A stretch of 36,306 nt of DNA from Gracilariopsis chorda (lineage: Eukaryota > Rhodophyta > Florideophyceae > Gracilariales > Gracilariaceae). Positions 9,283 to 17,539 of the stretch are shown here, piece by piece. Below the pieces are notes generated by a model that did not search any database, was not told where the DNA came from, and worked only from the letters and a program-made list of their open reading frames with translations. The position numbers and the translations under genes were made by a program. The stretch's first letter is position 1; each line of letters starts with the position of its first letter. The stretch covers positions 1-36,306 of the forward strand of contig NBIV01000410.1 in the NCBI GenBank assembly GCA_003194525.1, read 5' to 3'.

Positions 9283-9967
9283 GTCACCTCGGGACCCTCA
9301 TAGGACGTGTACCAGGACGCCCCCTTGGCTACGGTATGCACCATCCCCCTCCAGCCGCCACGTACCCCCGGTACCTCTGTCCACGCCGGGCAGTAAGTGG
9401 ACGTTGGGACTGTCGGAACACTGCGCCGTCACAACCGCTTGAAAGGTAATGGCTCATACCGACGGGAACACGACGCCCGCCCTGGAACCCGACCGCTCTC
9501 CGATCTCCGCCCACCTCGCAACCGGCCAAAGGCCTCAAGACCAAGACCGTTCGGGAGAAACGGACATATTCCCCCCCCCGGCCTGGGCAGGCCACTTCGG
9601 TGCGCCCACGCCTATCGCGCGTGGCTCGGCGCCTGGGCATGCTGTGCTGTTCCTACACGGCGATGCTACCCCCTGAAGTGTGCGGTGTATTCCGCTATTG
9701 GGAGAAGGGGGCGCGAACCGCTTGATGGAAAGGGCGGGGCGTTCCGCTATTCGGTCTGATGGCGCGCCACTCGCCAATGGATTTCGGCATTCAACCGAAC
9801 GGTCGACGAAGGCGTACCCAAGTGTCTGAGCGCGCAGGTGGCATTTGGCCACCGCGGTCAGACATATCGTAGGGTGCGCCGAGTGCGTACCGTCTGACCA
9901 AATTGCACTTACCTCCGCCATCGCGACCGACCGGACATGGGCGCGCTACGAGGACGTGGCGCGAACT
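9283..9967. other. E1 region between aORF1 and 3' LTR, no gene seen
   Basis: About 685 bp with only short, unsupported ORFs. It must hold any promoter elements of the antisense ORF that lie upstream of ATG 9282. The short word TTCCGCTATT occurs twice (near 9690 and 9752), and its inverse GGAATAGCGG occurs at the very start of the 3' LTR (9984). Confidence 0.5.
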
Positions 9968-9980
9968 AAGAAGGGAGGTA
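9968..9980 (+). other. E1 polypurine tract
   Basis: AAGAAGGGAGGTA directly precedes the TGTGG start of the 3' LTR. Matching tracts ending GGATA precede the 3' LTRs of E2 and E3. It would prime plus-strand DNA synthesis. Confidence 0.75.
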
Positions 9981-10178
9981 TGTGGAATAGCGGACGTGCA
10001 GGTAAGGTGGGGAATGCGAGTAACCGAGCGGATGACAGACCGGGAATTGGACAGGTTGTACACGTGCGTGCTTGTGCACATGATCAGAACGCGTACCGAG
10101 ATTTTCCGTGCGGTACACTAATTTTTAGTATTTATAGCTAGGGTAGTATTAGTGACCCATGTGCGGCCGACGGGCCTG

Positions 10179-10211
10179 CACCTCGAGGCCCATTACAGTG
10201 CCCTCGAGGTG
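10179..10211 (+). promoter_or_regulatory. Inverted repeat in E1 LTR U3
   Basis: Perfect 10-bp inverted repeat with a 13-bp spacer; each arm contains CTCGAG. It lies 20 bp upstream of the TATA-like sequence of the LTR, a position suited to a dimeric transcription factor site. The role is inferred. Confidence 0.45.
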
Positions 10212-10230
10212 AGCCACTAGGGCTTGGGCT

Positions 10231-10240
10231 AGTATATAGG
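10231..10240 (+). promoter_or_regulatory. TATA-like box in E1 LTR
   Basis: AGTATATAGG, 250 bp into the LTR, is the best candidate promoter core for genomic RNA of E1. A second AT-rich candidate (TATTTATAG) is near 10129. Confidence 0.45.
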
Positions 10241-10609
10241 TACCACTACGGTCACTACCCCTTTTCGAGTAAAGCCAGACGTTCCTTGACCAAGTCTACG
10301 AGCACCTACTTCTAGTTCGCGATACAGACGGCGCACTAGGTAGCGCAGCTAGTCTGACCGGACACCACTAGTGGTACACGACCGCCAACACCCAACGCGT
10401 GCACACTGACCACGCCTGGCGCAGTTGTCCGTGCGGTTCCACCGCCCTCGCCCGACGTCTCCTGACCGACCGCTTCGGATCCTTGAGCCCATCCTCCGTC
10501 CGGGCTTCCTAGGAAACTACACCCACCAACCGCTGAAGCCTCGGCCGACCGGTTGGCACCTTTCATTTAAGCACTACGCTTCCCCACAAGCAGCAAGCTC
10601 CATACTACA

Positions 10610-12318
10610 CTACACTAACTGGCATAGCCAGGGAAGGAACACCAGGAAACTGGACAAAAGGGGCTCACTCTTCGCCGTCACCCCGCTGGGGATAGAAGGT
10701 CCGGCACTTGCCGCCAAAGGGTCCGCAGCCGGCTCGGCTGGAGACAACCCCTCTGGGAAAGCTTCCGTGCTAGCGCCGGTTTCCTCTACGTCCATCTCCC
10801 CGGGTTCTTCCGGTTCGTTATCGACCATTGGGTCATCCCCGCCGTATGTGCGGTAGTAGTTGTCAGAATCGACGTACCCCACCGGGTGGTCTTCCGGCAC
10901 ATGCCAGGGCGTATCGCGAAGCTCGCGCGCCTCCTCGGAGGAAATTTCCCGGAACTCCCAGGGGTCGAAGTAGATAAAATCCCCCGCAAGGGCGGTGTTT
11001 CTACCCAGTCCCGGACCACCGGTGTTACCGCTGCCGCCATCCGGAGGACCGCTTTGCTCCAGCGGGACCTCACTCCAGCTAACGCTGTCGATGTACCCAA
11101 GTAATTGGAGAACCTCTTCATTGTTGGCTTGGCCCCCAAGGGGGATGCGAAGATCCAAATTGCGGATCGTTGCCCGCACACGCAGTGGGAGGAACCAGAG
11201 ACGAAACTGGTCGTACGCCTCGTTGAGGATATAAGCCGCAGCGCGGGCCGCCCACTCCCTAACCACTACGGACCACAGCCCCGACCGGGGATCCTGCATG
11301 AGCAGCAAACCACGGTACGTAAGTACCGGCGGGAGTTCTATGTAGCACCCCCAGCAGGCTTCATGGAAGCGCCACCACTCGGGGATTGCTACATACCGAC
11401 CTAGTCGGTGAGATGGCGCAATCCGCTCTATCTCCACATTCTGATACGGGATGAAATACCCGAATCGGGATCGCCAACGCTGCCCATAGCGGATGAATTT
11501 CTGGAGGACGTTTGACCGGTATTACCGGGAAAGATAGCGGAACTCCACCCGAATAATCGGTAGCTCCCAACAAAGGGCTTCTTGCCGCGCTGCGGGGAAA
11601 TTCTTCCAAGCGAGGGTCTCGAGGCAGGACAGGTTGTCGCCGTACCCAATCTACCCGCGAGTGCGGCAGTGGCTAACGTCGAAGCCAAACTCCGGTGGGA
11701 CCGGTACATCGAATGGAGCCCGGCTCTCTCGTTCGCATGCCATGCGCGTCAACGCGGTCTGCGCCGCAGCGACGGTCTCGCCCGAATTCCTTCGGAGGTG
11801 GTGACGAAGAATCACAATCCGGTGACGCCAATCCCACGATGTGGTGACTGCTCTGGGCAGATCCCCGGAAGGGTGTCTGAACCATCCGCATAAGCGGTGA
11901 CCAATCCCTAATTGAGGACAGCGACCGGGTGAAACCAAGGGGCAAGGCGCAGGCGCGACGCGTGATTCCGATTCATCGGGCTGAGCCCCACCAGGGTGTT
12001 GTAGGTTGGCCAGTTGAACGCCGGAGCGGTTCCGGAGGACCCCACCGAAGGTGGTAGTGCGAAGGGGTGGTCGGCTGTAGCAGCCATATTCCCCGGTTGT
12101 ACCGGATGTCGATCGCCCTGAGGCAGGGGAACTGACCGGAAACCGGTGGTGTATCGCCCGAGAGGCCTCGGAGGTTGACTGTTGTTGTTGATGTTGTTGT
12201 CATTGTTCATTTCTCCCTTTTCGAGGGTGGCTTTTGTTGTTGTTTGTGCGATCGATAACTCTGGTGCAGAGGGATTTACCGGAGAACCGGAGACAGAGCA
12301 CGCGCTTTTATCACCCAT
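10610..12318 (-). pseudogene. E3 antisense ORF (aORF3), frameshifted
   Basis: Member of the same unrecognised family as aORF1. The C-terminal 275 codons are open (11437-10610) and contain RLGRYVAIPEWW, CYIELPPVLTYRG, LWSVVVREWAARAA, YDQFRLWFLPL, LDLRIPLGGQ, GDFIYFDPWEFRE and the acidic HPVGYVDSD...DDPMVDNEPEEP tail. The N-terminal part (12318-11908) is Asn/Pro/Gln-rich (NNDNNINNNSQPP), encoded by a GTT-type microsatellite near 12180-12240. The middle, 11440-11940, is spread over several frames (e.g. HRIVILRHHL and FGFDVSHCRTR, which align with E2). At least two frameshifts. Start could be ATG 12318 or the ATG at about 12210 (MNNDNN). Confidence 0.75.
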
Positions 12319-12362
12319 TTTTGTCTGGGAATCCTCCGCGTCTGCGGTCGTTTTCCCGTCTT

Positions 12363-12374
12363 AGGGGGGGGATA
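12363..12374 (+). other. E3 polypurine tract
   Basis: AGGGGGGGGATA immediately before the TGAAG start of the LTR. The GGATA end matches the tract of E2. Confidence 0.7.
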
Positions 12375-13205
12375 TGAAGTGCAACGCCCTCAGGGAGGGA
12401 TTCCTGGTACTTGATCGTTTTCCCAATATTATCGGTTATGTAGTGTGTATATGAACTACGCCCCACAATGGTGGGTATGGACACGTGGGACACGGTTTTG
12501 GGTCAATTGGCGGTTGGCCACAGTAGTGGATGTTGCCAGGAAATGTGGAGTATTTTAGTTAATTTTATTTATTATTTTCACACCCATTTCTGGGAAGCTA
12601 GTACTTAGTGCGACGGCGCACTGCCGTCGCACCAGTAAACCTTCCCCAACAAGGGACCCCAACCTGGAGAGTTGGCTCTAGTTGTTACCGCTTGCGTGCG
12701 TGCTCTACTCCTCCTTGGAGGGAAACGCCGTAAACCACGGGCCATCTAACCCCTTGCACATCTAAAGAGGCCCATCCTTGGGAGTATAGTTGTTCCAATC
12801 ACATTGGTGTTTCGCCCTGTATAGGGAGTCCTGTCCACCGGCATTGCCGTGTTTGTTCGTCGCTCTTGCGACACACCCTCGCCCACTTTTCCTCCTTTCC
12901 CTTCACTCTCCTCCTTTCCCCCTTTCGGGGTAGTACATCCCGCTACCCGCGGCCCTCCTGTGTGCACCCACTCACACTTCCCCACTCACGTGGAAACATA
13001 CCTCTACTGAGGATCACACCCCGCTCACGCGGATACCGATTCTTCGCCTTCACCTCCGTGCGCAAGTCGCGACAGGTGTCCCTCCTCTTACAAACCGGCT
13101 TCGCCGTGACACCTTTGGGAGGGCTCTACCCAACTGGGTTCACCTCGTGAGAGGAAGATCCCGAACGTCTTTCGGTGTTTTTCCCCTTTGGGGCATTGCA
13201 CCACA
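12375..13205 (+). repeat. E3 3' LTR (copy A, ~831 bp)
   Basis: Begins TGAAGTGCAACGCCC and ends GGGGCATTGCACCACA, with inverted terminal similarity. It aligns along its length with 16417-17196: shared landmarks include CTCAGGGAGGGATTC, GGACACGTGGGACACGG, GGTTGGCCACAGTAGTGG, TTTCTGGGA, ACCAGTAAA-CTTCCCC and GGGTTCTACCCAACTGGG. Overall divergence is moderate, with indels. Confidence 0.8.
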
Positions 13206-13234
13206 CATTTGGCTCCTCGGGCTGCGTCCCGCGC

Positions 13235-14424
13235 TCACTGCTCAGAAGATATATACGTGTTTGAGATTTGATTCCTTCCCATTGTGCGCGTCCTAAAGTT
13301 AAGTAAACGTACGGCCAGTTCAATTATGATAGCTCTTCTGTTGGAATCCGTTGATAAGGTTGACTTAAGGTGACCAAATGGATCTTTGATAGCACCTATA
13401 CCTCATTCAGCACTCTGCCGTTCACTTTGCATAATTCGTTGCATAATAAGGTCTATGGCAGCCAGTGTTTCCGATTCAGGAATGTCGCGCGTTTCGTTCG
13501 TTTTCCTTGCTCTAATAATCTTTCCATTAGTGCATTTCGTGTTGTTTAGAAAAGCGGAATCACCTAGTATAGCCATCCCTGGAGGTTTCATAGTGCCTGA
13601 ACGTTTAGGGTAGTACAGAACACAAAGTCCAGCAAGCCTTGTGTCGTGCCAGCTCCCCGGGAAGTTTATGGCGGCGTGTATTATCTCTCCATGAAAGTTA
13701 AACACAAAAAGATTAGTAACCTCTACTTGTTGCGTGTATCTTTCGTAGTACGCATTCTGTAAATGACGATCTCCATATTCCTGGCACTTGAAACGGCCTC
13801 CGTCTGTCACAGCAAAAACGCCTTCAAGGAGCGGACCAAAGTGTCTGTTGTTCTCCAAAGTGCCGCAGATTTTTTCTGTTCGTCAAAGGACGGCCAGCGC
13901 ACACCAAACGGGTCTTGTGTGTCTGCTTTTGTTGCTTTAAGAAGCACATGTAGGGCGTAATCCAGCCAGACCCCTAGTTGTGATGGAACTACACCAAAGA
14001 AAGGGCAGAGTTGATATGCTTTAGATGAGGATTTCAAGTAGTACAATGCCATTCCCGATAAATCTACGCTCTGTAATAAGGGGTTCCTTCCTTGCGATGA
14101 ATGCATCCTTGGATGCGGACTATTGAATGTGGATTGTGTGCGCGCATTGGAGAAAAGTGGAAGCATATCGTTGAGTAAAAGACTTTTGGTAAAGTTGGTT
14201 GTTATGATAAAATCTTGGTCAGTGCCATGGAGGAGAATTTGCTGCCATGGTGTTGGTTGATGAATGTATCTGGGATGTAGGAGGCCACGACGGGTGTGGT
14301 AAGCCGAATGGTGAGAACGCCTTGCCCATTTTCGGCGTTTGGCTAATATGTGTGAACACGCAAGTATCGTTGAATAGGCGACAACACAAGCCGAAACAGC
14401 AGCTTTGTGGATTCTCGAGACCAT
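13235..14424 (-). pseudogene. PIF/Harbinger-type DDE transposase, broken
   Basis: DDE-superfamily endonuclease (Pfam DDE_Tnp_4-like) that would cut and move a DNA transposon. ATG 14424 opens the N-terminal half, which contains LLHGTDQDFIITTNFTKS, a helical GMALYYLKSSSKAYQL segment and GVRWPSFDEQKKSA. A one-base frameshift near 13860 moves the catalytic half into the frame from 13858: FAVTDGG (first Asp), NAYYERYTQQVEVTNLFVF, NFPGSWHDTRLA (GSWHD), LGDSAF (second Asp) and QSERQSAE. The Trp codon expected after SAE is a TGA stop (near 13403). Beyond it the frame continues GIGAIKDPFGH to LLNFRTRTMG and ends at TGA 13237-13235. So: two disabling lesions and an otherwise recognisable full-length gene. 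TIRs were not found. Similar transposases are known from oomycetes and fungi. Confidence 0.85.
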
Positions 14425-14461
14425 TCGGAGCGGTCTTACGGTCGGACGAGGTTTGGCGGAC

Positions 14462-14512
14462 GATTTGGCGATCAGAATGGACTCTCGGAGGGTCCATTCT
14501 GATCGCCAAATC
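14462..14512. repeat. Perfect 21-bp inverted repeat (hairpin)
   Basis: Arms 14462-14482 and 14492-14512 are exact reverse complements (each contains GGCGATCAGAATGG or its complement) around a 9-nt loop, TCTCGGAGG, which can extend the stem by up to three more pairs. It lies 38 bp upstream of the transposase ATG. Confidence 0.9.
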
Positions 14513-14599
14513 TGGCGTGCAGCCGACCAAATTGGTGGGCACTTGGCCTTTATTTATTGGCTTACATTTGACCACAAGGCCAACTGGCGATTTCTGCAG

Positions 14600-15010
14600 G
14601 CACCCACTAAAGACAATGATTGTCTGTCTGTCTGACTGTGTGTTGCTCTACGGCCAGTCATTGGCTGGAAAATCAGCAAACAGGCCGCCAAGTGGAAACG
14701 AGTAACTTTATGCGCTCCAAGGGGCATCTTGCGCCGCACAATGCGACACGTTTCCACCTGGCGCCCTTTGCACGCCAGAGCAGCCTAGCCGTTTGACTAA
14801 AGTAGCCCACCCGTTATACTACAGTAACCGAGCCGTTGCACTGCAGTGCACATGAACGTTTTAATTACCATTTTTCAATGGACATGTGCACCGATGTCAT
14901 TCCACCCTACAATAACCATGGTCATGCAAACCAATGAAATTCTACGGCACAAAAAACTGTGCTATGCCATTTGCGCGCTGAGCGCTCCCGTTCTCTTTCG
15001 CTGTGATTAA
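14600..15010. repeat. Dispersed repeat R3, copy 1
   Basis: Starts in a (TCTG)n microsatellite and aligns with 28005-28380. Shared landmarks: TTTATGCGCTCCA, GTTTCCACCTGGCGCC, AAAG(T/C)AGCCCACCC, GCAGTGCACATGAACGTT and GAGCGCTC-CGTTCTC. No coding potential or tRNA-like promoter boxes were recognised; the class is unknown. Confidence 0.65.
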
Positions 15011-15881
15011 CGTACTAACTTTAATTTGCGCAACACGGGTATACCCGTATTTACTTGCCGACATGGCTACACTCCCCTGCACCAAAACATTAGCACGACG
15101 TGCTGCGATGACATGACCCTCCACACAACAATGCTGTACGCCACGATGATATGCGCTAAAATGTTGCACGCTATGTTTTCACCTCGCTCAGGCATTCCAG
15201 CTTACTGCATAGCAGTAGTACCCCCTTACACCTTACACGACAATACACGCAACGTATGTATGCACAGAAATGCTTTGCGAGACACTTTCATAGGCAAAAA
15301 TGAAAAATTTCAAAACCTCTTCTCTTTTCTACGTAGTAACGCTCTTAAGGTTCCTCATTAGAGCACTACACAGCTTGAACAGTCTTCTTAGTCTGCTAGC
15401 AGAAAACATTGGGTAGAAAGAACAACATTGTAATACATCTTCGTTCATAGCACGCTATTGCCATAAAAAGCTCTACAAACTGCATTCAGCGGCGCTAAGG
15501 TGCCATTCACGCCAATATTAAACGCAAAGAAGGTAGAATATTTTTAATGTGGGCTCGAAACCACCACATGCAGAGCTAGTCATTCTTATAACAGCGTCTA
15601 CGGAATGCATGCCACAGCGATGGTGTACTTGGCACGCGGGAATGAAAAAATCACATTCAGAGAACTCTATGGCCAATTTGCACGTTCATGTCTTGCACGA
15701 AAGAGCAGAAAGCAGATGGTCTATATACACGCTTGTCATGTTTGCTTTTACGCTAAATTAGACCTTCGATTGAGCTTGTGTTCACCAATGATGCTACAGT
15801 GAACGAAGTAACCCGAACGCTTGCGTAGAAGCACGCACAAGAGCCTTTCGTCTCATATAATAAAAATTAGGTTTGTTTGTC
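15011..15881. other. AT-rich region with no recognised feature
   Basis: About 870 bp, with short ORFs only (longest about 110 codons, unsupported). It is host sequence or an unrecognised repeat. Its right edge GTTTGTC abuts the 3' LTR of E2. Confidence 0.5.
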
Positions 15882-17361
15882 TGTGGTTCAAAACGTTGCG
15901 AAGAGAGAGACACAAGAAGGCGTTCGGATCCTCTTCTGTACACGGTAGCAACAGTAAACAGAGCCACTTGCGGTGCGTGCAATAGTCGGGTGTACGTCCG
16001 AGGCTCACGGTCACGACGGACGTGCAGGTGTACGGTATAGACGGAAAGAAAGCCCCAGTCAAGGGACAAAGAAATAGGGAATCACCGGCGAACAGGGGGT
16101 GCTGCCTGTATCAGGGGAAATATAAAAGGTATAGTAGAATAAGCACAGCGGATGGTAACGCGACGCGGAATGCGGTTCAAGATGCCACAAGGTGGAGTAA
16201 CTTGTCCTCCCCCAGGCTTTGGCTCTCCGATGGATCTTTCCAAATACTAGGGGTTCCTAAGTCAGAGCAGAACACTTTGTTGTTCTGTTTACCTTCCCGC
16301 AGTGAGGTCCCGGTCACATTCTAAGTATAGTCGGCGCCGGCCTTCTGTCGGGCAGCTTAATTAAATTAGATAAATAGAATATAGCTATTCCTAATTACAC
16401 GCGTGACAAGTGTGCCTGAAGTGAAATGCCCTCAGGGAGGGATTCTTGGTACTTGGCTGATTGTCCGAATGTTTCGGTAATGTAGTCATTGCGTGAACTA
16501 CGACCACATATACTGGATTGGACACGTGGGACACGGAAGAGTCAATTGTCGGTTGGCCACAGTAGTGGGCATGATCCACCAAAGTGGAGTAATTTATTTT
16601 TTTTTACACCCATTTCTGGGATGGTTAGTACCTAGTGCGCCGGCGGGTTGCCGTTGCACCAGTAAAACTTCCCCAAAAAGGAATCCCAACCTGGGGAATT
16701 GGTCTAGACCTCACCGCCTTCGCGTGTTCTCTACTCCTGTTTGCAGGGAAGCACCGACGCATACGGGAAGTCTGACCCCCTTGCCTATCTAAAGGACGCG
16801 AGTATTCGGATTATTACTACAACTGTCTTGGTGTTCGCCTTGTATAAGGTTTATTTGCCAGCATTGCCATTAGTCTTCGTCGCGACACTCGTAACTCAGC
16901 TCCCCCTTATTTTCACTTCATAGGGTGGCTTTCCCGCTACCCACAGTTCGTTTTCGCACTTGCCACTAACGTCGAAATTTCACCTCTCTAGAGGACGACC
17001 TCCCCCATACACCGCTCCTGCGGATACCCGATTCTTACCTCAACCTCCCTGCGCAAGTCATGACGGGTGGGCTCGGCCTTACAACCCGACATATTCGTGC
17101 CACTTCTGGGAGGGTTCTACCCAACTGGGCTCACCTCTAACAAGGAAAGATCCCGAACGTCTTTCGATGCAATCCCGCTTCCGGGCATTTCACTACGTGC
17201 CAAAGTGACAAGTAAACTAATGTCCATTAAAATGTGCAGGTAGCCTCGGCGTTGGGTAATTGACCTCCGATTCATATATCGGGCACGTCCGCCGCAATGC
17301 AGTAACGCTGCATATATGAGTTGCAAGGTGCGATAAACCTCCGCGAACGCGTTGCACTACA
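15882..17361 (-). repeat. E2 3' LTR, split by a solo LTR
   Basis: 15882-16416 plus 17202-17361 align to 27310-28004 and sum to 695 bp, exactly the length of the other copy. Plus-strand start TGTGGTTCAA and end GCACTACA. The alignment continues straight across the inserted 16417-17201, proving the later insertion. Confidence 0.9.
16417..17196 (+). mobile_element. Solo LTR of the E3 family (copy B, 780 bp)
   Basis: Related along its length to LTR A (12375-13205). Ends TGAAGTGAAATGCCC / GGGCATTTCACTAC give an 11-bp inverted terminal match. The 5-bp target duplication GTGCC is at 16412-16416 and 17197-17201; the intact E2 LTR has a single GTACC at this place. There is no internal region, so it arose by LTR-LTR recombination. 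Confidence 0.88.
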
Positions 17362-17375
17362 TATCCCGCTCCTTA
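17362..17375 (-). other. E2 polypurine tract
   Basis: On the minus strand AAGGAGCGGGATA runs directly into the TGTAGTGCA start of the E2 3' LTR. It matches the E1 and E3 tracts in place and in its GGNTA end. Confidence 0.65.
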
Positions 17376-17420
17376 GGCGCAAAAGCGTCCCCGTGAGCGA
17401 CGATCACCACCACAAGGGGG

Positions 17421-17430
17421 CCTATTTAAG
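17421..17430 (+). promoter_or_regulatory. TATA-like box upstream of aORF2
   Basis: CCTATTTAAG lies about 150 bp before the first ATG (17582) of the E2 antisense ORF, similar to the spacing of the candidate box of E1. Weak evidence, based on sequence and position only. Confidence 0.35.
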
Positions 17431-17539
17431 CATCTCCTCGGCATAGCTGATCCTGGCACGTCTTCTCACGGCCAGAACCAGGCCTTTTCCTCGCAACGCG
17501 ATTACATCTTCGCCTTCAGCGCACATTATCTCGATTTCT

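Larger units (their letters stand above)
1..10588 (+). mobile_element. E1: Ty3/Gypsy chromodomain LTR retrotransposon with antisense ORF
   Basis: Nearly full-length LTR retrotransposon; about 394 bp of the 5' LTR lies before the window. Order: LTR, primer-binding site, gag-protease (frameshifted), RT-RNase H-integrase-chromodomain (intact), purine tract, antisense ORF (intact), polypurine tract, 3' LTR. The 214 bp of 5' LTR that can be compared with the 3' LTR differ at only two positions (155 and 190), so insertion was recent. The RT-RH-IN order places it in Ty3/Gypsy (Metaviridae), and the C-terminal chromodomain makes it chromovirus-like. The right end lies 21 bp beyond the stop codon of another element's antisense ORF, so E1 is nested inside E3. 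Its target-site duplication cannot be checked because the left flank is missing. Confidence 0.93.
9981..10588 (+). repeat. E1 3' LTR (608 bp)
   Basis: Starts TGTGGAATAG after the polypurine tract and ends CTTCCCCACA, giving a TGTGG/CCACA terminal inverted repeat. The last 214 bp match the 5' LTR at the window start. A TATA-like AGTATATAGG lies at 10231-10240. A 10-bp inverted repeat CACCTCGAGG / CCTCGAGGTG (10179-10188 and 10202-10211) just upstream could be a regulator site or hairpin. Confidence 0.9.
10589..13205 (+). mobile_element. E3: right-hand remnant of a Gypsy element with antisense ORF
   Basis: Contains the antisense ORF, polypurine tract and 3' LTR in the same order as E1, so the missing gag-pol should lie left of E1 and outside the window. 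E1 interrupts E3 in the gap between its pol and its antisense ORF. The identity of E3 rests on the homologous antisense ORF, the AGGGGGGGGATA tract and the LTR shared with the solo LTR at 16417-17196. Confidence 0.72.

Noticed and set aside
14554..14757. Small ORFs in the R3 repeats (also 28243-27860)
   Set aside because: They span repeat or LTR boundaries, the two copies do not keep a common frame, and there is no recognised domain.
12375..17196. LTR copies A and B as the two ends of one element enclosing the Harbinger gene
   Set aside because: B has its own 5-bp target duplication inside the E2 LTR, and A is preceded by a polypurine tract and antisense ORF, so A is a 3' LTR of E3 and B is a separate solo LTR.
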